DNA of 64,000 nucleotides from Pogonophryne albipinna (Eukaryota; Chordata; Actinopteri; Perciformes; Artedidraconidae): positions 677,013-741,012 of the forward strand of contig CM053253.1 of NCBI GenBank assembly GCA_028583405.1, written 5' to 3'. Below are positions 10,384 through 21,900 of this stretch, in pieces; within the stretch, counting starts at the first letter, position 1, and every line of letters starts with the position of its first letter. Position numbers and translations under genes: made by a program. The notes beneath the pieces are model-generated. The model saw only the letters and a list, made by a program, of their open reading frames with translations. It had not been told where the DNA came from and made no database searches.

Positions 10384-12683
10384 ATGGCGCGTTTCCACTG
10401 CAGGCCTCGCTCGGCCTCGCTCGGTTTGGTTAGGCCTTATTAGGCCCGGCTCACTTTAATGCTGCGCTTCCATTACAGTTTAGGAACTGGGGTAGTTACT
10501 ATAGTAACGCAGTGTAGGCGGAGCCGTGACGTCATCTTCAATGAGCGCCCCAAACAACAACACAGCCGTTAGCTCTTAGCACTCAGAGCTCACAGCTCTT
10601 CATATCTGTTCAGAAACTAGACAAAAGTTAAACAAGTACAAACCACAGACTGTCTGTGTCATGGAGAATACAGTCGCTGGTTTATTTATGTCTGTAGGCC
10701 GTTGTTGTGAGTGTGGACGGTCGGAGCATATACAACGTTAGCTTAGCCAAGCTCCGTTTAGAAAACACGCATTTTAAAAGGGTTTTTCGCCTGCCGTCTG
10801 TCTGCAGACTTGTCAAAGCATTAATTCATGGTTTTTACTAACCGGTATCAGTATGTTGTTACTTCGGCATCATTTTGAAACGTGTATTACAATTAAATCA
10901 CGGTCAAATATTTCATCTTGTTGTAGTTGTAGCCCCCTTGCCAGCGATTCTCTCTCTAGTTTAGCATACTCAGCCCGACTCAGCCTGGTTGTTCCTGGCC
11001 CTAGAACCACGATTTATGGCGCGTTTCCACTGCAGCGGGTAGCTCGCTTTAAGCGTGCCGAGCCGTGCGGGGCCCGTTTTTGGTTGCGTTTCCACTTGGC
11101 CTAGTTTTGGCCCGGGGCTACTTTTTCACCTTTTTTCTGGCCCGACTAATGGCGCGTTTCCACTACAGGCCTCGCTCGGCCTCGCTCGGTTTGGTTAGGC
11201 CTTATTAGGCCCGGCTCACTTTAATGCTGCGCTTCCATTACAGTTTAGGAACTGGGGTAGTTACTATAGTAACGCAGTGTAGGCGGAGCCGTGACGTCAT
11301 CTTCAATGAGCGCCCCAAACAACAACACAGCCATTAGCTCTTAGCACTCAGAGCTCACAGCTCTTCATATCTGTTCAGAAACTAGACAAAAGTTAAACAA
11401 GTACAAACCACAGACTGTCTGTGTCATGGCGAATACAGTCGCTGGTTTATTTATGTCTGTAAAGGCCGTTGTTGTGAGTGTGGACGGTCGGAGCATATAT
11501 AACGTTAGCTTAGCCAAGCTCCATTTAGAAAGCACGCATTTTATAAGGTTTTTTCGCCTGCCGTCTGTCTGCAGACTTGTCAAAGCATTAATTCATGGTT
11601 TTTACTAACCGGTATCAGTATGTTGTTACTTCGGCATCATTTTGAAACGTGTATTACAATTAAATAACGGTCAAATATGTTCATCTTGTTGTAGTTGTAG
11701 CCCCCTTGCTAGCGATTCTCTCTCTAGTTTTGCATACTCAGCCCGACTCAGCCTGGTTGTTCCTGGCCCTAGAACCACGATTTAGTCGGGCCAGAAAAAA
11801 GGTGAAAAAGTAGCCCCGGGCCAAAACTAGGCCAAATGGAAACGCAACCAAAAACGGGCCCCGCACGGCTCGGCACGCTTAAAGCGAGCTACCCGCTGCA
11901 GTGGAAACGCGCCATAAATCGTGGTTCTAGGGCCAGGAACAACCAGGCTGAGTCGGGCTGAGTATGCAAAACTAGAGAGAGAATCGCTAGCAAGGGGGCT
12001 ACAACTACAACAAGATGAACATATTTGACCGTGATTTAATTGTAATACACGTTTCAAAATGATGCCGAAGTAACAACATACTGATACCGGTTAGTAAAAA
12101 CCATGAATTAATGCTTTGACAAGTCTGCAGACAGACGGCAGGCGAAAAACCCTTTTAAAATGAGTGTTTTCTAAACGGAGCTTGGCTAAGCTAATGTTAT
12201 ATATGCTCCGACCGTCCACACTCACAACAACGGCCTATACAGACATAAATAAACCAGCGACTGTATTCGCCATGACACAGACAGTCTGTGGTTTGTACTT
12301 GTTTAGCTTTTGTCTAGTTTCTGAACAGATATGAAGAGCTGTGAGCTCTGAGTGCTAAGAGCTAACGGCTGTGTTGTTGTTTGGGGCGCTCATTGAAGAT
12401 GACGTCACGGCTCCGCCTACACTGCGTTACTATAGTAACTACCCCAGTTCCTAAACTGTAATGGAAGCGCAGCATTAAAGTGAGCCGGGCCTAATAAGGC
12501 CTAACCAAACCGAGCGAGGCCGAGTGAGGCCTGCAGTGGAAACGCGCCATTAGTCGGGCCCGAAAAAAGGTGAAAAAGTAGCCCTGGGCCAAAACTAGGC
12601 CAAGTGGAAACGCAACCAAAAACGGGCCCCGCACGGCTCGGCACGCTTAAAGCGAGCTACCCGCTGCAGTGGAAACGCGCCAT
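10384..12683. repeat. Palindromic MITE array of layout A-B-A-b-a-b
   Basis: Two units, each with GGCGCGTTTCCACTGCAG-type ends, are arranged as A (10,384-11,014), B (11,015-11,147), A (11,149-11,784), then inverted b (11,785-11,913), inverted a (11,914-12,550) and inverted b (12,552-12,683). The A copies share GGCCTCGCTCGGTTTGG and TGACGTCATCTTCAATGAGC; the B copies share GTGCCGAGCCGTGCGGGG. The result is a near-perfect inverted repeat centred near 11,785, able to form a long hairpin. Short reading frames in the arms (e.g. 11,827-12,057 minus) recur only because the units recur. Confidence 0.8.
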
Positions 12684-12719
12684 TATAGGCTACGTGATAA
12701 GGGACTGGGAAGGCATGAA

Positions 12720-13145
12720 TCAAGCAAAGAGCACATAGATCCATAGATCTCTTCATTTTGCTCTGAAAGTGCACCATGCTGCTCAAAGACAGTTTTTTCC
12801 CAAGAGCCATCATTGCTCTTAACACCTGACATGTGAATCAATGTGTACATATACATATATATCATTACTATTATTATTATTATTATTATTATAAATACAC
12901 ACTATTATTATTATTATTATTATTTATTACATTACAGATTTTATTTTTATACTCCTGGAAATAATTACTGCAATTTATTCCTTATTCCTTTATCCCTTAT
13001 TCCTAAGTATGTATGCTGCGTGTATTTTGTTGTCTTATGTTGTGATGTTTTGTTTTTGTTTTGATGGCACCCTTGAAAGGGAGAAGCATTTATCTCATTG
13101 TACATGTAAAATGACATTAAACTATTCTATTCTATTCTATTCTTT
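12720..13145 (+). mobile_element. L2-like LINE 3' end with (TTCTA)n tail
   Basis: The segment holds an ORF2-like tail (CTCAAAGACAGTTTTTTCCC, reading SKDSFFPRAIIAL), ATT-rich 3' UTR and the ending ATGACATTAAACTATTC plus short TTCTA repeats. The same kind of ending closes the LINE at 22.2 kb. It is 5'-truncated. Confidence 0.6.
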
Positions 13146-13336
13146 TAACTTCAATATTTAAAAAAAGAAAAATCTTCCCGGGGGAGCATGCCCCGGGCCC
13201 GGACCCCCCTAGAGGAGGTGAGGACCCCCCTAGAGGGTGTTAGGTCCACCCCCCACTTATAAAAATAGCACTTTACCACTGCACCCTCTCTAATCTCAGA
13301 TGCACCCTGAGTCATTTTGTTCTGGAACCGGGCCTG

Positions 13337-13610
13337 CACTGAAGAAAGCAAAATTCCATGACTTGTCGCTATCAGGGCTGTTAGGGAAAACATCAGGCAA
13401 TATATATTGTGAGATTATTAAATTTCTAAGAGAAATTGATACATTTCAAATAATCTAGAGTTTTGGTTCTTTGTTTTGTTTCTTTTGTTTCTTGTTTTCT
13501 GCATAGTCTCTTGTCCACACTCCAGTCCAGTTGGTGGCGGTAATGCACCTACAGGTTGGTTTGCCAACCGCCAATAAACACGAAAGAAGAAGAAGAAGAA
13601 GAAAACGAGA
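13337..13610 (+). pseudogene. LINE ORF2 C-terminus part 2 and 3' end with GAA tail
   Basis: After the second CACTGAAG (13,337-13,344) the LINE frame resumes, reading KKAKFHDLSLSGLLGKTSGN and closing at TAG 13,456-13,458. The 3' UTR follows, containing GTTGGTGGCGGTAATGCACC and CCAACCGCCAATAAACAC, and ends in a (GAA)n tail at about 13,588-13,605. The retroposons at 39.4 and 54.5 kb end in a related GGTGGCGGTATGCACC motif and GAA tail. Confidence 0.65.
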
Positions 13611-14737
13611 GAAGAAGAAGGACAAAAGAAGAGGTGAGTGGATTAAACACATGCAGAGGTTTCATTAAGTGTATTTACACCTGTTAGCTTCCAGTTAATC
13701 ACGAATCAGAAGTTATCTTATTTAACACAACAGCTATAATCTTGGAAGAAAGAAACTCACAAAAAAAACTTTAAAATGTGCGACAAAAATAGTCTCAAAC
13801 TATCTTTAAATAAAGGCTAAAAGCTACAGTCTAACAGCTACAGTCTGAAAGCTACAGGCTAACAGCTACAGTCTAACAGCTACAGTTATTATTCCAGTTC
13901 GGCTCTGGGGGAGTAACAGTTGATTTGTAATGCTCAGCTGACTTTTTGTTAGTTATTTATTACACCAGTTGTCTTTAAGACGGTTTGAGTTGTTGTGTTG
14001 GTGCTCTTTACCATAGATATGGTTTTAAATGTATGCTAACTAGCTTATTAGCATCGCCATTCACCGCGACGTAGCATTTTTCCCATTGAAATGAATGGGG
14101 TTCTTCAGTTAGCAGCTAACGCTAAGCTAAGCGACGGTTTAGCTCATTAGATAAATAGATATACTTTATTTAAATAATGATTTATCTTAAACTGGGAAAT
14201 GAATGTGTCACAGCGGAAGTGTTTTCAGGCATTACACGAGTTAAACATATTTAAAAGATGCAATAAGATAATAAAAATGAAGCATTAGCAGCAAGTATAC
14301 ACACAGGACACATATCACTAGAGTATCTAAAGAATACACAATGTACATTAAACAGTCTCACTAGCTAATGTCTGCTTTCTGTGTTAACTTAGTGAGAGTT
14401 ACACACGGATAGCGTTATAACCGTGGTTCAAACATCCATTAATGTCACTTTCTATGTGAATAAAGTCATTTTAATGAAATAAAAGTGAACAAACTGTGAG
14501 CTGTAAGTTAGAATGTAAGTTGCTACACAGATTATGCTGAATTATATCTAAATATTTGTATTATATTAATAATGAAGCAGCTCTGTGGTCTTCATCAGGA
14601 CAGCTGATGAGCTGCATGGAGGAGAAGAAAGAGACCCCTGGAGCTCAGGTCAGTGTGCACTTCATCACAATATATTCCTAATTCCAGCGTTTCCGCCAGG
14701 CGGGCGTCTTGCCTTCATTTGACGCCCTTATTCAGCT
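13611..14737. other. Spacer with a candidate donor and a short tandem repeat
   Basis: Just after the GAA tail, GACAAAAGAAGAG/GTGAGTGG looks like a good splice donor, so a transcript starting in the LINE 3' end is possible. Five copies of an 11-13-bp unit (AACAGCTACAGTCT) lie at 13,818-13,887. The candidate small exon at 14,600-14,649 is listed separately. Nothing else recognised. Confidence 0.35.
14600..14649 (+). other. Candidate short coding exon
   Basis: A TCATCAG acceptor-like stretch is followed by an ATG frame reading MSCMEEKKETPGAQ that ends exactly at CAG/GTCAGT. It ends in phase 0, the phase in which the 17-finger exon at 37,822 begins. Short acidic first exons of this kind occur in fish zinc-finger genes, so it might be a 5' exon, but 23 kb of repeats separate them and no intermediate exon is seen. 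Confidence 0.25.
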
Positions 14738-14907
14738 CAGAACGCCCTATACAGACATAAATAAACCAGCGACTGTATTCGCCATGACACGGACAGTCTG
14801 TGGTTTGTACTTGTTTAACTTCTGTCTAGTTTCTGAACAGATATGAGGAGCTGTGAGCTCTGAGGGCTAACGGCTAATGGCTGATGTTGGTTTTGTGGTT
14901 CACATTG

Positions 14908-15498
14908 TCACTACCCGATCTGCAGCCCTGCCCTATCTGCAGTGCGCATGTGCAAGAAGGTCCGCCATATTTGACAACTCCATACGGCAACTCTAATGGG
15001 ACATTTGACGTCTAGACGGCTGCCCGATTTGCATCGTGCATGCGCGAGTCATAAACGTCTCAAATATCTTTATTAAAATATTTTGTTATTTTATTTGAAA
15101 TAAAATGAAGGACATTCACAGTTAATGTAATTAGATATAAATTATGAATGCCATACATATTGCATACATTCACAGTCAATATTTCTTCAGTATGTATGAT
15201 AGCTGTCTGACAGAAGTTACATCCATTTCTCACTTATTCTGACAATGTACTTAACCCAATAAAATGACCCAATAAAAGGAGTTGCTCAATAATAGTGAAG
15301 TCACGTTGTAATAACAATAACTCATCTCTCTCGTTCAGATTAATATTGTCGGGTTTTTTGAGTTTTCTTTTTCTGCTTTGCCAAACGCCACTGTGTCAAA
15401 TGTCCTATTAGAGTTGCCGTATGGAGTTGTCAAATATGGCGGACCATCTCTCACATGCGCACTGCAGATAGGGCAGGGCTGCAGATCGGGTAGTGACG
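14908..15498. mobile_element. MITE with ~100-bp TIRs
   Basis: The left arm starts TCACTACCCGATCTGCAG and includes GCCATATTTGACAACTCC; the right arm is its inverse, ending CTGCAGATCGGGTAGTGACG. CACATTG stands on both sides (14,901-14,907 and 15,499-15,505), a likely 7-bp target duplication. No coding sequence. Confidence 0.7.
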
Positions 15499-15551
15499 CA
15501 CATTGAAGATGACGTCGCGGCTCCGCCTACACTGCGTTACTATAGTTACTG

Positions 15552-16302
15552 CTAGGGTTGCAAAGGGGCGGAAAGTTTCCGGAAAGTTAAGCTGGGGAAT
15601 TTTGGAAATATTCGATGCAAAATTAAACAAAAAAACATGACATTTAACAGACTTTTTTTTAAACATTTTTTTTTAAAGTAGAACAGAACGAGTTTTAATT
15701 ATTTTAATGAACAATTATTTGTTTCAGTGAAGAATGAAAACCGGAATGTTGAGTTAAATGTTACTCATCCCCCCCAACCCCACTCATTAAAAAATGAACA
15801 AAAATGCACCCCCATCCAAAAATCCCCACAAAGTCCCATTAAAAATGTTAAATGAAAAGAGCCCTTCTCCCATTTTGACTAAACCCTTTCAGTCAACGGG
15901 CTCTTCCTGGGCCTCATCAACATCACACTCTGAGTCTTCCTCTGCAGTGTCACTGTCCAGCCTTGTTGAGGATGGCTCTGTGTCCGGCTCAAAGAGCCTT
16001 AGGTTTGCCGAATGCCAACCAGTTTTTCCACTCTCACATTTGTGAGCCTGTTGCGAACCTTTGTGTGGTCTCAATAGCCATGCAGTGAGCAGTGTGCTAT
16101 GGCATGGATATTCAAGTGTACTTGAATGGCATCTGTTTGTTTTAGTCAAGATTATGCTAACATATACTTTCTCCAACTATATTTAAGTTCCCTACGAAGA
16201 GCCAACCTTCAATTTAGAAAATTCCCAGTTTATTCCCATAAATTCCTGTTAATTGCCGTGGAAAGTTTCCATCTTTGAAAATTCCAGGAATTTTGCAACC
16301 CT
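15552..16302. mobile_element. hAT-like MITE, 751 bp, 8-bp target duplication
   Basis: Ends CTAGGGTTGCAA and TTGCAACCCT are inverted, and AGTTACTG flanks both sides (15,544-15,551 and 16,303-16,310). Internally, GAAAGTTTCCGGAAAG near the left is mirrored by GGAAAGTTTCCATC near the right. A 95-codon minus-strand frame (16,176-15,889), acidic at its end, may be a transposase remnant but is not recognisable. Confidence 0.7.
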
Positions 16303-16434
16303 AGTTACTGCCCCAGTTCCTAAACTGTATTGGAAACGCAGCATAAAGTGAGCCTGGCCTACCAAGGCCTACCAAGGCCTAACTATACCGTACTAAGCCG
16401 TGCGAGGCCCTGCAGTGGAAATGCGTTCCAAACA

Positions 16435-17466
16435 GTTATTTAAATGCAAGAAATTACTCAACTGTTGAAAAACTACTTTTTCAATGATTTTACCTAGAAA
16501 TGGGAGGTTTGATATGGGCCTGTAATTGTTCATTACTGAAGCGTCTAGATTATTCTTTTTTTAAGAGCGGTTTAATGACTGCAGTTTTCAGAGCCTGTGG
16601 AAAAACACCTGAGTGAAGAGACTTGTTTACTATGTGAAGTAGATCTGAGGCCATGCAAGGAAAAACATCTTGGAAAAACCCTGTTGGAATAATATCAAGG
16701 CAGCAGGAGGAGGATTTCAGAAGTTGAATAATGTCCTGTAGGTTTTTATCATTAATCTGATGGAACTGTGTCATGGTGTTTGTATTGATTTTAGATGGAC
16801 ACAGAGACAAAACATCTGCTGTACCTGATGCAGAGGCACTGACTGCTTGTCTGATTTTCTGAATGGGGGGGATACTGACACTGTGGGGTTTGTTAGTCTG
16901 TCGACGGTAGCAAACAAGGCACGTGCATTGTTTTTGTTTTTGGCAATGATGTCAGAGAAGAAAGACTGTCGTGCAATTTACAATTCCAAATGATAAAAGC
17001 CAAGTCTCTCTTTATAGATTTCAAAATGAACCTGGAGATTTGTTTTTCTCCACCGACGTTCAGCTTTTCGACACTCTCTTTTTTCTGTTCTCACGGTCAT
17101 GGCCTTTCTCCATGGAGATATTTTCTTGCCAGTCACTTCCTTTACCTTAGTTGGAGCAATGGCATCTATAACATTTTTATTTTTGAATTAAAATGATCTA
17201 CTAGCTCATTTACTGAGATGTTAGCAGGGGCAAGTGTGGAAGAAACATCCTGAGTAAACATTTCCCTAGTGTTTTCAGTTAAATATCGCTTTGTGGTTAC
17301 CTCTTTTTGAACATTTGTGTGAACAGAAATAGAGCTCTCAAAGGAATGATCAGAGAGCGCAACATCAGTCACTACAACCTCAGAGATATTCAGACCCTTT
17401 GAGATCATTAAGTCCAGAGTGTGCCCCTTATTGTGCGTGGGCTCTGTCACATGCTGAGTCAGTCCA
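16435..17466 (-). pseudogene. L2/CR1-group LINE fragment (endonuclease end to start of RT)
   Basis: Read on the minus strand, 17,450-17,166 contains TEPTHNKGHTLDLMIS and VTDVALSDHS, the C-terminal part of an apurinic-like endonuclease with its conserved SDH. Next comes linker sequence, then 16,810-16,550 with CCLDIIPTGFFQDVFP and FPQALKTAVIKPLLKK, the beginning of reverse transcriptase. Further minus-strand sequence carries NNYRPISNLPFL-like codons. Frames change at least twice. Both ends are truncated. The fragment resembles the element at 33,078-34,010. Confidence 0.65.
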
Positions 17467-18090
17467 TTGAATTGATTTATTTAAAACAAGGGACAGTGTA
17501 CATTAATCAACATATTAAAAACATGTAAAAGTACTCGAATTAGCCAAAAGGCTAGTTTTCACCGATAGTCCCTTTGCCAGATGGTGATTGACATCCTAAA
17601 AGCAATAATAAAAATACCACGACATTGTTATACCATTGTACATATTTACAATAGATGACATCACTGAATACAGATGAGAGCAAGTCATGATAATAAATAA
17701 AAAATGTACAATACGCACTCATACACACACCTACACCCACACATCAGTGCTGACACTGTTGATTATTAATGAGCCACTTTTTAACACTGTGCTTGAATGT
17801 GTAGTAGGATGAGGACTCTCTTATTGGTTGTGGTATTGAATTCCATTGATGGGATGCGTGGAATGAAAGACAGCCTGGCTGAATGCGCTGTTCCTAAATG
17901 GGATGGTGCAGTCTCCCCTAGCCGCACCTCTAGTAGCCCTGGTTGAGGTGGACTTTAGGCTGATGCAGCCAGAGGAGGAGGAGCCAACCCACGAGTGATC
18001 TTATAAACTAAGCAGATGTTTTTGTAAACTATGAGATTTTCCTAGCTGAACAGATTATACTTTTCAGTGCATGGCATTAAGGATTTTGGG
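17467..18090 (-). mobile_element. Probable LINE 3' fragment, minus strand
   Basis: Similarity to the neighbouring LINE stops at 17,466. The next sequence reads, on the minus strand, toward an AT-rich 3' end with TACACTGTCCCTTGTTTTAA. Possible remnants of an ORF2 tail lie near 17,840-17,870. No intact frame; the family is not determined. Confidence 0.35.
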
Positions 18091-18950
18091 AGATGGCCCT
18101 GTGGGCCGTCTAAGCTAATTTACAGATGAGCCCAATGGAGATTGCCCTGAAAAATGCGCGCCGACGTAATGGCACGAAGGGTTTGGGGGGCCTCCCCCTA
18201 GAACATTTAGATTTGTGCAGGTCTTCGATGCTGTCTGGTTCTCTAGACTGAATTATAAGATGAACCACCACAATATTATATTGTACAATTTCAAGTTTAT
18301 TCTTCATTTCACTTGTTTGTTTGTTCTTGTTTGTATTTGCTCGCTTGCATGCCCTGCATAGCTATAAGAAATACTTAAGTTGTTGGTCAAGACACTTTCC
18401 ATCTGATGAAGGCAAATGCCTTCCCAGATGGAAACAAGTAGAAAACATTACATTCAGTTATTAATGCCAAAACAAACATTATTTACACTATTATGGCCCC
18501 TGTTAAAAATGTTTGTAATGTTATCTACTGTAAGTTGGTCGAACGAATGCCTCCTCATCCGGAAGCTGACCGAGCAGACCCGAGCAGCAGTCGAGAGGAG
18601 TCGAGCGCATCCACGAAGCACACAACATGGCGAGTTCCCGTTGGCCGGCAAATCTAAATCTCTTCGGTCAAAATAATTTCCCTTTAGCGCAATACCGCTT
18701 CAGTTGGGCCACTTATGTGACAGACAAGAAGAGTCAATTCTAATGTCGAACACTTAATGTGGAGAAAGAGATGTCCTGGATGGGTTGATTGTGCGTTGAT
18801 CTGTTGGTAATGCCTCGGGGTTCCGGTGGGCATGTAAACAAATGCATAATGCTGCGCTATACTTTGTGGCCTCACCCGGTTGCATAGCGACACTTATTGT
18901 TTAGGTGTCTTAATAAGCAGGTAGTCCTATCATTAGCTAGAACGAGCTGG
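18091..18950. other. Unassigned spacer
   Basis: No gene recognised. Short frames on both strands show no domain. A GC-richer patch at 18,540-18,650 (CGAGCAGACCCGAGCAGCAG) has no identifiable function. Confidence 0.3.
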
Positions 18951-18954
18951 ATCT

Positions 18955-21900
18955 GATCGATATGGACATAAACGCGAGTGAAGTCTAATCTGACGGGAGA
19001 GAGAGATCAGCTGCTGCTGACGAGTCGACACGCAGCTCTGCATAATCACCTGCAGCGGTGAGCGGACAAAACACACACTTCAGGTTAGAATATCACACGT
19101 AGCTATTTTAATGACCTCTCAAACTACCTAAACTAGTTATAGATATGTTTAGAACAGGCGAATTACATATACAGTCACATGGACTTATTTGACATAGGGA
19201 TGAGTTGTCGCTCTGACATCACAGCCGATTTCCACCGGACTAACAACATCCCGGAGGACATAGCGAGACCGCTCGGGTCTCCCTGGATTGTTTTCGGGCC
19301 TGTGAAGCAACGCAGGCGCCGGAGGGAGAGGAAGCAGAAGCGAGGTTGCCGTGCAGGCCTGCTTGCTAGGCTAAGGAGGCGGCCGCACCGCCAGGTCCAT
19401 CGTCCACAAAATTGACGAATTGGAGGTACTACTAGCTGCTAACACGAACGTACGCGACTGCTGTGTGATGATCATCACAGAATCCTGGCTACACCCGCGG
19501 ATTCCGGACGCAGCAGTGCAGCTACCAGGCCGCTCTCCCCACTGCTACGACAGGAACAGCGCTTCCGGTAAGAGCCGAGGGGGTGGTCTGTGTGTTTACA
19601 TCCACAACGACTGGTGCATGGACAGCAGGGTTACACATACACATTGCTCTCTCGACCTGGAAGTAATGTCTATCATGTGCAGACCCTTTTACCTGCCCAG
19701 AGAGCTGACGGTGGTGATAATTAACACTGTTTATATCCCACCTGATGCTAACGCCAGCATTGCACTTGACCACCTCCAGAGCTTAATAAATAAACAACAG
19801 AGGTCCCATCCGGACGGAGTTCATATTGTTGCTGGAGACTTCAATCATGCATGTCTAAAAAATGTGCTTCCCAAATTTATACAATATGTACGATGTACCA
19901 CCAGAGGAAAGAACACACTGGACCGGGTGTATTCTAACCTGAAGCATGCTTACAGAGCGGTCCCACTGCCCCATTTAGGACTATCTGACCACCTCTCACT
20001 GCTTCTCATCCCAGCTTACACCCCCCTCAGAAGTAACACCAAGCCGGTGGTCAAATATATTAGAACCTGGCCCGAGGGGGCACTCTCACAACTGCAAGAC
20101 TGCTTCGAACACACAGCATGGGACATATTTGAACAGACAGACTTGGAGGAACACACAGAGGCTGTCTTATCCTACATCAAGTTCTGCACAGACACTGTAA
20201 CTGTGGAAAAACGCATTCGGGTCTACCCAAACCAAAAACCATGGATGACAAGAGCGGTGCGGTCTCTCCTGAGTTCCCGTGACACAGCCTTCACGTCGGG
20301 GGACGCAGCCCAGTACAGCTTGGCAAGGGCGAATCTGAGGAGAGGCATCAAGGCTACAAAGGAGGACTACAAGGGAAAAGTGGAGGAGAATCTCGCTCAT
20401 AACAACACACGGTGTGTTTGGCAGGGCCTTCAACAGCTAACCAACTATAAGGGCAAAACATCTGGCACTACTAGAGCTGACGCCCACCTTGCTGAGGAAC
20501 TAAACCACTTCTTTGCCCGCTTTGAGGCTACCAGACCCCCCCACTTTTCTATTCTGCCTCTGTCCCTGCAAACTACCAGCTCCATACCACCTCTCATTCT
20601 CAAAGAACATCAGGTAAAGCAGACGCTGAAGTCTGTGAATCCTGGAAAAGCCGCAGGACCCGATGGAGTACTCGGAAAAGTACTCAAAGCTTGTGCTGAC
20701 CAGCTTTCAGGGGTCCTGACCAGGATATTCAACCTGTCCCTGTCACAAGCTTGCATTCCATCCTGTCTGAAAACGGCTACCATCATTCTTGTCCCCAAAA
20801 AGACACCAGTCAGTGAGCTCAACGATTACAGGCCCATAGCCCTAACATCGGCGGTGATGAAATGTTTCGAAAGACTGATGGCCGACTACATCAAAGCCAG
20901 CCTCCCACCCTCCCTCGACCCTCATCAGTTCGCCTATAGAGCAAACAGATCCACGGATGATGCCATCGCCACGGTCCTTCACACAGCTGTGAGCCACCTA
21001 GAAGGCCCAGGCAACTATATAAGGATGCTGTTTATCGATTTTAGCTCCGCTTTTAACACCATCATACCTGACATACTAGTGGAAAAACTGTCAAGCCTAG
21101 GTTTCCCCTCCATCTTATGCGCCTGGATTATTAATTTCCTTACAGACCGTCCTCAGACAGTGAAAATAGGCCCTTATTGCTCCTCCACCCGCACCCTCAG
21201 CACTGGCTCCCCGCAGGAATGCGTGCTGAGCCCTCTACTCTACACTCTCTACACACACGACTGCTCTCCCATTCACCCCTCCAACTCCATTATCAAATTT
21301 GCAGATGACACCACTGTGATCGGCCAAATATATAAGGGAGACGACGAGTCGGCATACAGAGACGAGATCCTGAAGCTGTCTGTGTGGTGTTCAGCAAACA
21401 ATCTGTATCTGAACACAAGCAAAACAAAAGAAATCATCATAGACTTCAGAAAGCACCGTCCAGAACCCGCCCCCCTTCACCTCAATGGAGAGAGAGTGGA
21501 GAGGGTCTCCACCTTTAAGTTCCTGGGGGTTCACATTTCGGAGAGCCTCAGCTGGACGGCACACACCACTGCAGCAGTTAAGAAGGCCCAGCAGCGACTA
21601 CACTTCCTGAGGGTGCTTCGGAGAAACCGACTGAACAAGAAGCTGCTGGTGTCCTTCTACCGGGCGACCATCGAGAGCGTGCTGTCATACTCCATCTCGG
21701 GGTGGTATGCAGGATGCTCAGCTGCGGACAAGAAAGCCCTGCAGAGAGTGATCAGGATGGCAGAGAAAACCATCAGCTGCCCCCTGCCCTCTCTGGAACA
21801 CATCTCCACCTCCCGCTGCCTCAGCAGAGCTAACTAAATCATAAAGGACAGCTCTCACCCAGGTCACAGACTGTTCTCTCTCCTGCCTTCTGGGAGGAGA

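Larger units (their letters stand above)
8510..13336. mobile_element. hAT-type element with 8-bp target duplication, carrying nested repeats
   Basis: The ends are CAGGCCCGGTTC (8,510) and GAACCGGGCCTG (to 13,336), perfect inverted repeats over 12 bases, flanked by CACTGAAG at 8,502-8,509 and 13,337-13,344. The element interrupts a LINE ORF that reads through when it is removed. Inside are a decayed transposase start (8,757-9,265), a MITE (9,274-10,375), a palindromic MITE array (10,384-12,683), a LINE 3' end (12,720-13,145) and a minisatellite-bearing end segment (13,148-13,330) shared with the hAT element at 45,397. Confidence 0.85.
14738..16430 (-). mobile_element. Third inverted copy of MITE unit A, split by two insertions
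   Basis: 14,738-14,900, 15,499-15,551 and 16,303-16,430 match consecutive parts of unit a from 11,914-12,550 (shared CAGCGACTGTATTCGCCATG, CGGCTCCGCCTACACTGCG, CCCCAGTTCCTAAACTGTA). Two elements, 14,908-15,498 and 15,552-16,302, are inserted in it. This copy is more diverged than the three at 10.4-12.6 kb. Confidence 0.7.

Noticed and set aside
11827..12057. Repeated frames ending in FPLQRVARFKRAEPCGARFW
   Set aside because: Translations of MITE unit B; they recur only because the unit recurs.
12843..13064. Ile/Tyr-rich frame
   Set aside because: Translation of ATT-repeat DNA in a LINE 3' UTR.
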